Below, piece after piece: positions 7,115-15,379 of a stretch of DNA of 20,174 bases; the stretch's first letter is position 1, and every line of letters begins with the position of its first letter. The translations under genes were made by a program, and so were the position numbers. The notes under the pieces are model-generated. The model saw nothing but the letters and a program-made list of their open reading frames with translations, had not been told where the DNA came from and ran no database searches. The stretch lies in assembly GCA_045603545.1 (NCBI GenBank), contig JAZUMG010000038.1:1-20174 (forward strand), in the 5' to 3' direction. The DNA comes from CAAGNP01 sp045603545. GTDB taxonomy: Bacteria; Bacteroidota; Bacteroidia; Bacteroidales; UBA932.

Positions 7115-9454
7115 ATGAGAACAACAGGCAGGATAATAACTTTATGTGCATTGACATTGCTTAATCTCTGCGTATCGTGCAGCAGGGTGGAGGTGCCCCA
7201 CTGCTCTGACGGTGAGGTGGTGGAGTTGACTTTGGACGTGAATATCCTCACCCCTGTGACCAAGGGGGTATATGATCCCGATGACGTTTCAGATCCCTCA
7301 TCTGTGGTGAAAAATCTCTGGATTATCCAGTTTGACGGCACTTCGGATGATGCTGCTCTTTTGGGAGATCCCACCTATATACCCGATTTTGCATCTTATG
7401 ATGGACGTGTGAGCCTTGTTGCGACAAGGACCCCTTGTGCCATTTTTCTGATAGCGAATACTTTTGAGGACCCATCCATATTCAATATTCCTCAGGGATA
7501 TAAGATCAATGAGCTCAGGAGCCGTTCCAGAAGTGTCACCAAAGAGGGTGACATTATGGGTATTGGGAGTGATGGTGTTACTTGTCATCCTATATTTATG
7601 GCAGAGGTTGTGGCATCTGACGGAATAGCCGAAGGTGAACATCTTGAGGCGGAACTGCGGAGGAATATATCCAAGATTACAGTCAATATTGAAAACACTT
7701 CTGCAGCACCCAATCCTGTGACGATTCAATCTGTGCAGATATGTAATGTGCCTGATGTGAGTTATTATATCTACAGCGAGTCCGGTGTGTCGGCACCGTA
7801 TCCGAATCTGCCGGAGGAGAAATATATAAATTATGATCCGGTCCCCTGGGACGGTACCCCTGTGGTGGCCTATCTCCCTGTCAATTTGCAGGGAATTGTC
7901 CAGGGTAACAATGCAGAATCTGCCAAAAACAGATATGCACCCAAGGGGGCAACCTATGTGGTAGTCAATGGGACTTACATCAGGGATGGCAATACTGTCC
8001 CGGTGACCTATACATTTTATTTGGGTGGAAATATGGTGAATGATTATAATTTAAAGGGTAATTATTCATATACATATAACTTCACAATCAACTCAATAGG
8101 TGATGCTGACAGCGATACCAGGGTAGAAGATTGGGGGATGGTGGATTTTTCCACCTCCAACTATCCTCTGGCCAACTGCTATATCCTTAACCCTATCCCT
8201 TCGGGAACTGCCGGCCGTATCTTCAGAATCCCTGTCCAGAGACTCATCACCTTCTGGGGTCGTGACGGCTATGCTCCATATGAGGATGATGAATACCTCT
8301 CATTGAGGACCAATGGCGGCAAGTGGAGAGCCTGGGTCCTTGCCAGTGATTTCAAGATAGAAAACTCAAATTTTGTCCTGACAAAATCTGAAGGAACCAA
8401 GGATGCAGACCGATATTTTGAGGTAAAAGTGTCTCCAGGGACCAAAGGGAATGTTATAGTGGCAGTGGGACCTGATGATGATACACAGTCTGTCAGCTGG
8501 AGCTGGCACCTGTGGATTACCGATTATGACCCATCGGAGTGTCTGGATTGGGGAGATGGTGTCCAAGGTAAATATATTTATGGAGTCAGGAATGGGTTTG
8601 TACACAGATATGCAGGGACATATTGGGAATCAAACAGGTCTGTATATATAATGGACAGAAATATAGGATGTATTTCAGATCCGTCCACTTATCCGTCAGA
8701 CAATTTGGGGTTGCTCTACTATCAGTTTGGAAGGAAAGATCCGATTTTCTTCAACAGTGGTATTTACAAATATCCCGAAGGGAGCACCGTTCACAGGTAT
8801 GCAGCGATATCCAAAGAGGTGGCAAGCGTCCAAAACTCTGTCCTGTATGTGGTCAAGAATCCTCTCCATTTCATCACTACGAAGGAGATGGAGGTAAATA
8901 CAGCCCACTATCCGTGGAACAGTGATACCAAGTACAATCCCACACCCTATGACAAAAATATAGTATGGCAGGATCCTGTCACCACCGTAGGTGGGCAAAG
9001 GGAAGGTGAGAAATCTATATTTGATCCGTGCCCTCCCGGCTACAGATTGCCTGACAGCAATATATGGAGCGATTTCTCTCCTCACGTGGACAGTAAAGGG
9101 AAGAAAGGGACCACCAATGCGTTTTATGAAGGCTATAAGATAGATGAAAGTAGGTATGAAAGGGGTTATGAACCATATCATACTATCAGAGGGTTGCAGT
9201 ACTGGCCATTTTTGGGGGAGAATATCCTGATACCGGAAGATGTGGTATATTATCCGGCTTCCGGTTATAAGAACCCTGTCTCTGGAAGTATCAGGAATGA
9301 TGGCCTTAGTGGTGAAAAATGGGTATTCCTCTGGTCAGAGGATCCATACAGTGATATAAATGGTGCAGGTCTTGGAGCACAGGATGACCTGATAAGGACA
9401 AATAGTCCATCCAGAGCAAGGGCTTTTCCTGTAAGATGTGTAACTGAAAGATAG
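7115..9454 (+). CDS. Large fimbrial tip-adhesin candidate (DUF4906-like N-half, FISUMP-like C-half)
   Basis: 779 residues with a lipoprotein signal ending at VSC (Cys22). Residues 30-345 form a pilin-like module: VTKG (Lys50) as possible cleavage site, VVKNLWIIQFDG at 64-75, and FYLGGNMVNDYNL at 301-313. The module closes at RVEDWGMVDF, matching the Trp strand that ends simple fimbrillins. WSWHLWITDYDPS at 462-474, YIMDRNIG at 511-518, DPCPPGYRLP at 637-646 and FPVRCV at 771-776 are hallmarks of FISUMP-like domains, which occur at the ends of Bacteroidota surface proteins. DUF4906 proteins occur as minor or tip subunits in fimbrial operons, so a role in binding at the pilus tip is inferred; the ligand is unknown. 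The next gene is a full-length paralogue. Confidence 0.85.
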   Translation: MRTTGRIITLCALTLLNLCVSCSRVEVPHCSDGEVVELTLDVNILTPVTKGVYDPDDVSDPSSVVKNLWIIQFDGTSDDAALLGDPTYIPDFASYDGRVSLVATRTPCAIFLIANTFEDPSIFNIPQGYKINELRSRSRSVTKEGDIMGIGSDGVTCHPIFMAEVVASDGIAEGEHLEAELRRNISKITVNIENTSAAPNPVTIQSVQICNVPDVSYYIYSESGVSAPYPNLPEEKYINYDPVPWDGTPVVAYLPVNLQGIVQGNNAESAKNRYAPKGATYVVVNGTYIRDGNTVPVTYTFYLGGNMVNDYNLKGNYSYTYNFTINSIGDADSDTRVEDWGMVDFSTSNYPLANCYILNPIPSGTAGRIFRIPVQRLITFWGRDGYAPYEDDEYLSLRTNGGKWRAWVLASDFKIENSNFVLTKSEGTKDADRYFEVKVSPGTKGNVIVAVGPDDDTQSVSWSWHLWITDYDPSECLDWGDGVQGKYIYGVRNGFVHRYAGTYWESNRSVYIMDRNIGCISDPSTYPSDNLGLLYYQFGRKDPIFFNSGIYKYPEGSTVHRYAAISKEVASVQNSVLYVVKNPLHFITTKEMEVNTAHYPWNSDTKYNPTPYDKNIVWQDPVTTVGGQREGEKSIFDPCPPGYRLPDSNIWSDFSPHVDSKGKKGTTNAFYEGYKIDESRYERGYEPYHTIRGLQYWPFLGENILIPEDVVYYPASGYKNPVSGSIRNDGLSGEKWVFLWSEDPYSDINGAGLGAQDDLIRTNSPSRARAFPVRCVTER

Positions 9455-9459
9455 GGAGG
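9455..9459 (+). promoter_or_regulatory. Unusual strong Shine-Dalgarno sequence (GGAGG)
   Basis: GGAGG lies in the 12-nt gap between the two tip-adhesin candidates, 7 nt before the ATG at 9467, and is part of the longer run GGGAGGA. This is ideal spacing for pairing with 16S rRNA. The other starts in this operon have no such sequence, which is usual for Bacteroidota. Confidence 0.5.
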
Positions 9460-9466
9460 ATGTGAT

Positions 9467-11821
9467 ATGAAAAGGGTAACGATATTTTTGTTTATAATGG
9501 GTCTGCTCGCAGGATGCCACAGGGTAGAATCCCCTTCACTCGTATTGCCTGGTGAGGTGGTTGAGGTCTCTGCATCATTTGTGGTGGCCTCCGACGGGGA
9601 TACCAAAGGGGTAAATGATCCTGAATCAATATCATCTCCTGCAGATGTGGTAAAGAATCTGTGGATTGTCCAGTACAATGGTACAGATGATGATGCCAGA
9701 GTACTTGGAGAACCCACTTATATACGAGATTTCTCTACGTTTGATGGCAGTGTAAATCTTGTGGCGACTGCAGGGAAGAGTTCCATCTATTTTGTGGCCA
9801 ATACATTTGAGTCTGAGGGCGAATTTCCGGTTTATAAGGGATCAACCCTTGCAGATTTGAAAAGGTACAAACGGCAGATTCGGACTGAAAAGGATCTTTT
9901 TAGTGTTGGGGATTCTGATGACTTTCATCTTATATTCAATGGATACCAGGAGTTTGACAAGATAGATGGGGAAACTGTCATAAATGGTGAGTTGAAGAGA
10001 AATTTGGCAAAACTCAATATTGATGTTGTTAACCAGGCTTCAGCGGGAGACGGCCTGAAAATCAGGGCAGTTCAACTTATGTCTGTCCCCTCTGTAAGTT
10101 ATTATGTCACATCGGTGCCGGAGGTGGTGGCCCCATTCCCATCGACCAAGGATTTTACCAAGCTGAATTATGCCGAAGTTCCATGGGATGAAGGTGAAGA
10201 TCAGATGAATATAGTCTCATATGTCCCTGTCAATATGAGAGGAAAGGATTTGAAATCAGACTCAGAGAGTCTTAAAAACAAGTATGCCCCTGATGGCAGT
10301 ACATATCTTCTGGTCTCTGCCACATATCAGGATGACGGACGTGATTATCCTATCACATACACTTTCTACTTGGGAGAGAATATGACAAATGATTACAATC
10401 TTGCCCCAAACAGCTCATATCATTACACATTTGTCATTAAGAGCAAAGGGGATGCAGACAGTGATTACAGGATTTCTGACTGGGGGGTGGTAGACTTTAC
10501 TGATGAGGATAAATATCCACTCTCAAATTGTTATATCCTCAATCCTATGCCGAGCGGCACCGATATGCGTTCATTCAGAATCCCCATAAAGAGGGCTATC
10601 GAATTCTGGGGAGATGGGTCATCGGAACCCAAGTATGAAAATGATGTGGATTACTCCCTCAGGAACAACGCAGAGTGGAGATGTTATATCCTGGCGAGTG
10701 ATTTTGTCATAGACCCCTCCAAATTTCGAGTAGTAAAGGATCATGGAAAAAGTGGTGACGACCCCTATTTTGAAGTAACGGTAGCTCCGGGTGTGAAAGG
10801 AAACGTTATTGTAGGTATAGGACACACCAAAGACGCCACAAGGTCGATAAGCTGGAGCTGGCACTTGTGGATTACCGATTATGACCCATCATCGGCTCTT
10901 CAGTTGGGTGAGGGCGAATGGGGTATCTATCCAGTGACCAACGGATCAGTGCACAGATATAAAGGGACTTTCTGGAATAGCAATACCTCTGCCTATATAA
11001 TGGACCGAAATCTGGGTTCATTCTCACCTGAGGTTTACCCCGTAGACAATTTTGGACTTGTGTATTACCAGTATGGCAGAAAAGACCCTTTCTTCCAGTC
11101 TGACCGCTATAAATATCCAGAAGGTGCGACTTTAAAATTTGCCACAGTGGTCTATTCGGAGGCAAATGAAGTTTCTGGCAACGGTATGGCATATTCTGTC
11201 AATAATCCCCTCTCTCTTATCAAAGGTGGAGCAGAGTCAGGAACGACATATACTTGGTTGAAGAGTGGAGACAAGTATTCTCCTCTCCCTTTCAAATCTT
11301 CGATTATGTGGCATGATCCCTACGCCGATGCTGACAGCAAGTCGATATTTGATCCTTGCCCTCCAGGTTATAGGGTACCTCCAAGAAATGTATGGAGCGA
11401 TTTTGTTGCTCAAGGATCAGTAGGTGATGAAAGTATCACAAGCAGAAATGAGAAGCCCACTACAAATGCTTTTATAAGCAATGGAAACTATCTTCTCAAG
11501 CCGGAAGACTACACCAGGGGGTTCAGGCCGTTTGACGAGTTGAAAGGTCTTCAGTACTGGCCCTGGAGTGATGCGAATCCGGATATCCCTCAGCAGGTAG
11601 TATATATCCCGGCTTCCGGATATCTCCACCAAACATCCGGTGCGATATCCAATCATGGCAACAGTAGTAGTGAGAATTGGAGCTTCCTGTGGGCGGAGAC
11701 TGCAAGCAGTCAGTACTCTGGATATGGTTATACAGCGCAGCCAAACCACCTTAGCACCAGCAATACTACACATCAATCAAGGGGACTCCCGGTTAGATGT
11801 GTGACAGACAATAGACAATAA
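9467..11821 (+). CDS. Second large fimbrial tip-adhesin candidate, tandem paralogue
   Basis: 784 residues with a classic lipobox (LLAGC, Cys17). It is colinear with the preceding gene over its full length: DTKG (Lys47), VVKNLWIVQYNG at 61-72, YLGENMTNDYNL at 301-312, RISDWGVVDF, WSWHLWITDYDPS at 463-475, YIMDRNLG at 510-517, DPCPPGYRVP at 629-638 and a terminal PVRCV. The N-half is thus pilin-like (DUF4906-like) and the C-half FISUMP-like. Differences concentrate between the conserved blocks, especially about 550-610 and 640-680, as expected for duplicated adhesins that have diverged in binding surface. It is followed after 13 nt by glsA with no visible terminator. Tip or surface adhesin is inferred. 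Confidence 0.85.
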   Translation: MKRVTIFLFIMGLLAGCHRVESPSLVLPGEVVEVSASFVVASDGDTKGVNDPESISSPADVVKNLWIVQYNGTDDDARVLGEPTYIRDFSTFDGSVNLVATAGKSSIYFVANTFESEGEFPVYKGSTLADLKRYKRQIRTEKDLFSVGDSDDFHLIFNGYQEFDKIDGETVINGELKRNLAKLNIDVVNQASAGDGLKIRAVQLMSVPSVSYYVTSVPEVVAPFPSTKDFTKLNYAEVPWDEGEDQMNIVSYVPVNMRGKDLKSDSESLKNKYAPDGSTYLLVSATYQDDGRDYPITYTFYLGENMTNDYNLAPNSSYHYTFVIKSKGDADSDYRISDWGVVDFTDEDKYPLSNCYILNPMPSGTDMRSFRIPIKRAIEFWGDGSSEPKYENDVDYSLRNNAEWRCYILASDFVIDPSKFRVVKDHGKSGDDPYFEVTVAPGVKGNVIVGIGHTKDATRSISWSWHLWITDYDPSSALQLGEGEWGIYPVTNGSVHRYKGTFWNSNTSAYIMDRNLGSFSPEVYPVDNFGLVYYQYGRKDPFFQSDRYKYPEGATLKFATVVYSEANEVSGNGMAYSVNNPLSLIKGGAESGTTYTWLKSGDKYSPLPFKSSIMWHDPYADADSKSIFDPCPPGYRVPPRNVWSDFVAQGSVGDESITSRNEKPTTNAFISNGNYLLKPEDYTRGFRPFDELKGLQYWPWSDANPDIPQQVVYIPASGYLHQTSGAISNHGNSSSENWSFLWAETASSQYSGYGYTAQPNHLSTSNTTHQSRGLPVRCVTDNRQ

Positions 11822-11834
11822 TTTGAACTCTTAT

Positions 11835-12749
11835 ATGGACTATACAGCAATTTTGAAAGAGATACGCAGTGAGATTGCCCCTTTTGAAAAGGTTGGAGCA
11901 CAGGCTACTTATATTCCGGAGCTGGCAAAGGTTAATCCTGACCAGTTCGGAATCTGCCTCCAGACCCTTGAAGGGGAGAAATATCTCCTCGAGAGTGCAG
12001 ATGTGAGGTTCTCCATCCAGTCTATATCCAAGGTTTTCTCACTGGCTATGTGTTTCAGCATAGTGGGGGATGAGCTATGGAAAAGGGTGGGGAAAGAGCC
12101 TTCCGGTACAGCTTTCAACTCCCTCATCCAGCTTGAGGCAGAGAAGGGGATACCTCGGAATCCATTTATCAATGCCGGCAATCTGGTAGTTGCTGATATT
12201 CTGATGAGCAGATTGGCCGATCCCGAAAGAGAATTCATTACATTTGTTAGGGCCCTTGCCGGTAGTGATGGTGTTGATTATAATCCTGTGGTGGCACACT
12301 CCGAGAGACAGAAGAGTTATCTCAACGCAGCCATTATCAATATGCTAAAATATTACGGCAATATTGAGAACGATATTGAGGAGGTTCTCCATTTCTATTT
12401 TATGATGTGTTCGGTCGAGATGAGCTGCTGCGAACTGGCTCAGGCCTTCATACCATTTGCAAACCATAGGGCACCGTTTGATTTCGGTGGAGTGAGACTC
12501 ACCTCTTCTCAAGTTAAGCGTATAAATGCAGTGATGCAGACATGCGGATTCTATGATGAGGCGGGGGAATTCTCATTTCTCGTGGGGCTCCCGGGGAAGA
12601 GTGGTGTCGGTGGAGGTATAGCTGCTATCCACCCTCTCCGCTACTCTGTAGCTGTGTGGTCGCCACGCCTCAATGACAAAGGGAACTCCATCATGGGGAT
12701 GAAAGCTCTGGAGCTCCTTACTACCAAAACAGAAGAGTCGATATTCTAA
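11835..12749 (+). CDS. glsA: Glutaminase A
   Basis: 304 residues from the ATG at 11835; the frame opens 12 nt earlier at a TTG. It hydrolyses L-glutamine to L-glutamate and ammonia in the cytoplasm, using a serine beta-lactamase-like fold. The catalytic SxxK pair is Ser63-Lys66 in FSIQSISK. Asn113 (NPFINAGN), Glu157, Asn164, Tyr188, Tyr240 and Val258 (KSGVGGG) have the same mutual spacing as the substrate-site residues of E. coli glutaminases, so it should be active. Length is typical. It follows the second adhesin gene by 13 nt and overlaps the next start by 1 nt, so it is probably transcribed with the pilus genes or from a promoter inside them. Its product may supply ammonia for acid tolerance; that link is inference. 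Confidence 0.96.
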   Translation: MDYTAILKEIRSEIAPFEKVGAQATYIPELAKVNPDQFGICLQTLEGEKYLLESADVRFSIQSISKVFSLAMCFSIVGDELWKRVGKEPSGTAFNSLIQLEAEKGIPRNPFINAGNLVVADILMSRLADPEREFITFVRALAGSDGVDYNPVVAHSERQKSYLNAAIINMLKYYGNIENDIEEVLHFYFMMCSVEMSCCELAQAFIPFANHRAPFDFGGVRLTSSQVKRINAVMQTCGFYDEAGEFSFLVGLPGKSGVGGGIAAIHPLRYSVAVWSPRLNDKGNSIMGMKALELLTTKTEESIF

Positions 12750-13384
12750 TGGACAGAATTGCCAAATCTTTAAGACAATATATCGAGGCGGAGATTATTC
12801 CCAGATACGATGCCTTCGATAAGGCCCATCGGAGGGATCATGTGGAGACCGTCATAGACCAGGGATTGAGGCTCTCTTCCCACTACGATGTGGATCCAAA
12901 CATTATCTATGCTGCTGCCGCTTATCACGACACAGGGCTTGTGGATGGCCGGGATGTGCATCATCTCTCTTCCGGCCGTATTGTCCGTGAGGATTCCCAT
13001 CTGGGGCAATGGTTCTCCGGAGAGGAGATTGAGACCATTGCGCAAGCTGCTGAAGATCATCGTGCCTCCAACCGTCAGGGGCCCCGTACCATCTATGGCA
13101 GGATCCTCGCTGAGGCGGACAGGGTTATTGATCCCCACAAGATAATCCGCCGCACCATCCAGTACGGCATTTCAAACTATCCTGAGCTTGATATGGAGGG
13201 GCATTGGGAGAGGACTGTGGAACACCTTCTCGAAAAGTATGCTGAGGGTGGATATCTTCGTCTATGGATCCCTGAGTCTCCAAATGCAGCCCGCCTGGAG
13301 GAGCTCCGCTCAATAATAAAGGATAGAGTACTGCTGAGAAAAATATTTGAAGAAATTTTCGGGCAGGAGAGGGGAAAAGGATAA
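12749..13384 (+). CDS. HD-domain phosphohydrolase
   Basis: 211 residues, cytoplasmic, no signal peptide. His31 (RRDHVE), the HD doublet His60-Asp61 in AAYHDTG, His104 (EDHRAS) and Asp124 (AEADRVID) form the metal-binding set of the HD superfamily, whose members hydrolyse phosphate esters, often nucleotides. The substrate is unknown; it is not of the (p)ppGpp synthetase/hydrolase length or type. The TAATG junction with glsA implies translational coupling and a single transcript. It is the last gene of unit B, and a hairpin terminator begins 7 nt after its stop. Confidence 0.9.
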   Translation: MDRIAKSLRQYIEAEIIPRYDAFDKAHRRDHVETVIDQGLRLSSHYDVDPNIIYAAAAYHDTGLVDGRDVHHLSSGRIVREDSHLGQWFSGEEIETIAQAAEDHRASNRQGPRTIYGRILAEADRVIDPHKIIRRTIQYGISNYPELDMEGHWERTVEHLLEKYAEGGYLRLWIPESPNAARLEELRSIIKDRVLLRKIFEEIFGQERGKG

Positions 13385-13390
13385 AAAAAA

Positions 13391-13423
13391 TCTACCACTA
13401 AATGGAAGTGGTAGATATTTTAT
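13391..13423. terminator. Bidirectional intrinsic terminator between convergent operons
   Basis: TCTACCACT (13391-13399) pairs perfectly with AGTGGTAGA (13407-13415) around a 7-nt loop. On the plus strand it is followed by TATTTTAT; on the minus strand the stem is followed by eight T (13390-13383). It therefore can stop both the unit B transcript and the fimbrillin transcript. The stop codon of the minus-strand fimbrillin (TAG, 13400-13398) and its last codons lie inside the hairpin. Confidence 0.85.
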
Positions 13424-14300
13424 AGGTTACTATCTCTCCTTGCGGCCAGGTCTGTCCCTCTATCAGTTTCGTCAGGACATGGTCCTTGGTTCCGTCAAAG
13501 AATACAATCTCCAGTGCAGCTCCCGATGGAAGGGTCTGTGGAAGGAGCATAAAGTATTGGTCCTGGTTTGTGATGCTTACATTCTCACTACCTGCATCGA
13601 CAGCTTTGTTGAGGTCGTTGAGGGTAAAGTCCCCTTTTGTCTCACCAAGATACCAAGTGGATTTGGCAGTTGGGGTCTCTCCATATACCAGCGTGCCGGT
13701 GTTGTAGATTCCTCTTATTCTGATCGACTTGATCAGCCCCTCCTTTATCTCGGGTCCTGTTGCGAATCTTACAGCTGTAAGGGTGTGGTGGAATGTCATA
13801 TTGATGGAGCCTGTAGCCCCTCTGCCCAATATGTCATCACTTATAGAGACCATAAGGTCTTTCTGGTTCTCTACAGATTCAGGAACGGTGTATTTGATTC
13901 TGATGGCTCCAGATGTGGTGGCATCCGGAAGTGTCAGACCAGCGCATCCGTAGGGTGAATAAGCGTAGAAACGGAGATATCTTCCATCGTTTGGATAAAG
14001 ATACTGTGTCGCCCATCCAGAGGATCTGGTGACCTTTTCGTTGCAGATGAAATCAGGCTTGTTGAAAGCATCCCAGGGTGCACTGAAAAGATATCCGTAC
14101 AGGCCGAAATCCTCAATGGTGGCCTCTGTAGTGATGGCCCCCTTTGTCGATATCCATTCTGAAACTGTAAAAGAGATGTTGTCTTTGTCTTCAGGAGAGT
14201 CTATGGCACCGAACAGAGAGCAGGAGTGGAGTACTGTCACTATCGACAGTACTGCCAGTCCCTTGTATATGTGTGAATATATTCTATTCATATGCCACAT
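13398..14300 (-). CDS. Fimbrillin-family lipoprotein lacking the C-terminal strand
   Basis: 300 residues from the ATG at 14300 (5 nt after the previous stop; an alternative ATG is three codons in). The lipoprotein signal ends at LHSC (Cys27). STKG (Lys53) is the candidate cleavage site. NQKDLMVS at 145-152, FHHTLTAVRF at 170-179 and QYFMLLPQTL at 248-257 are clear fimbrillin-core blocks. The chain stops at VTYKISTTSI, right after the strand that closes the core. The other fimbrillins here have 25-50 more residues with a Trp-bearing strand, and this one has none. A subunit without a donor strand fits a terminal position such as tip or cap, or a decayed gene. Its 3' end forms the operon terminator. 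Confidence 0.9.
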   Translation of the reverse strand: MWHMNRIYSHIYKGLAVLSIVTVLHSCSLFGAIDSPEDKDNISFTVSEWISTKGAITTEATIEDFGLYGYLFSAPWDAFNKPDFICNEKVTRSSGWATQYLYPNDGRYLRFYAYSPYGCAGLTLPDATTSGAIRIKYTVPESVENQKDLMVSISDDILGRGATGSINMTFHHTLTAVRFATGPEIKEGLIKSIRIRGIYNTGTLVYGETPTAKSTWYLGETKGDFTLNDLNKAVDAGSENVSITNQDQYFMLLPQTLPSGAALEIVFFDGTKDHVLTKLIEGQTWPQGEIVTYKISTTSI

Positions 14301-14305
14301 TGGTT

Positions 14306-15355
14306 TTACATCTCAACTTCTGAATCTGGAGTGTGGTTTTCCCAGTTGATTACACTTTCCAAAGTGAATTTGATAGGACCGCCAAGAATCTCGTCGCCAG
14401 GGTTGCCAGGAGTACCAGGTTCCATAGGATCAACGAAACCTGCACCTGTGCTGAAATCAAGAAGGTAGGTGTAAATCATACCCTGTTGCCATTTGTCGCC
14501 GATATTGATTGCTGACCATCCCTCATAAACTTGAGCACCTGCTTTGGTGGTGACATTGATTTTAACAGCGAAATAAGCACCGTTCTGGGTGTTTGTTTTG
14601 TCTGAACGTACCCATGGGGTAGGCTGTTGAGGTACAATGACGATATTTCCTGTAGCACCCATAATGTTCTGGTATGTGCCGTCAAGTGTTTTGGGTGTAC
14701 CTGCATATGTAACAACATAATTTGTCTTATCATCACCTGGAGTCCATGAACCTTTGTTCTCTGAAGAGACTGGGAATTTGAAATTGCCGCTCTCCGCCAC
14801 GCAAGCAAGTTTTACACCGGTTACTGTGTATACATAGCCCTGGTTGCTGTTTTTGGCTTTAAGTGCGATCTGGGTGAAGCCGTGACGCATTTTGATGTTC
14901 AATCCTGTTGTCTCATTGGTTTTGCTGCCCACTGCATAGCCGTAAACAAAGTCAACCTGTTGTGAGATGTCTGTCTTTGGGGTAACATTTTTAAGCATAT
15001 ACTCGCCGGCAGTTCCCTCTGGCTCTGTAAGACCCATTTCTGAGCTCAATCCAGATGATGCATAGCAATAGAAGCGGAGTTCTGATCCGTCACCTGGCCA
15101 GTAATATTCAGGGTCAGATGTGAAGTATTCGCCATTTTTGTTGAACAGAAGCTTGTCAAAATATACTTCATCAGCACTGTTGAATGCTGTAGAGTAGAAA
15201 TAATTCATATTGTCTGTAGTGACAAATGATGTAGCCCTTGTTCCGATTTCAGATGTGAAGGAGATAGGATTGCCTTCATTTTGTTTCAACTCCTTATCCA
15301 ATGAGCATGATGCCAGCATTGATAGGGAAACTAGTGCGAGAAATAGTCTTTTCAT
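14306..15355 (-). CDS. Fimbrillin-family lipoprotein, probable major pilin of this operon
   Basis: 349 residues. Lipoprotein signal MKRLFLA to MLASC (Cys17), followed by Ser-Leu-Asp-Lys-Glu. EIGTRA (Arg40) is a textbook fimbrillin maturation site. EYYWPGDGSELRFYCYAS at 83-100, QQVDFVYGYA at 132-141, the strand NIKMRHGFTQIALKAK at 153-168 and NIVIVPQQPTPW at 237-248 form the fimbrillin core. A Pro/Gly-rich linker at 309-327 separates the core from a final strand (IKFTLESVINWE), which would be the donor strand. It is the first fimbrillin after the DUF3575 and DUF5119 genes, 24 nt downstream of the latter. Being the shaft subunit is inferred from order and the complete set of assembly signals. 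Confidence 0.92.
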   Translation of the reverse strand: MKRLFLALVSLSMLASCSLDKELKQNEGNPISFTSEIGTRATSFVTTDNMNYFYSTAFNSADEVYFDKLLFNKNGEYFTSDPEYYWPGDGSELRFYCYASSGLSSEMGLTEPEGTAGEYMLKNVTPKTDISQQVDFVYGYAVGSKTNETTGLNIKMRHGFTQIALKAKNSNQGYVYTVTGVKLACVAESGNFKFPVSSENKGSWTPGDDKTNYVVTYAGTPKTLDGTYQNIMGATGNIVIVPQQPTPWVRSDKTNTQNGAYFAVKINVTTKAGAQVYEGWSAINIGDKWQQGMIYTYLLDFSTGAGFVDPMEPGTPGNPGDEILGGPIKFTLESVINWENHTPDSEVEM

Positions 15356-15379
15356 AATTTATATTTTTGATTTTATTTT

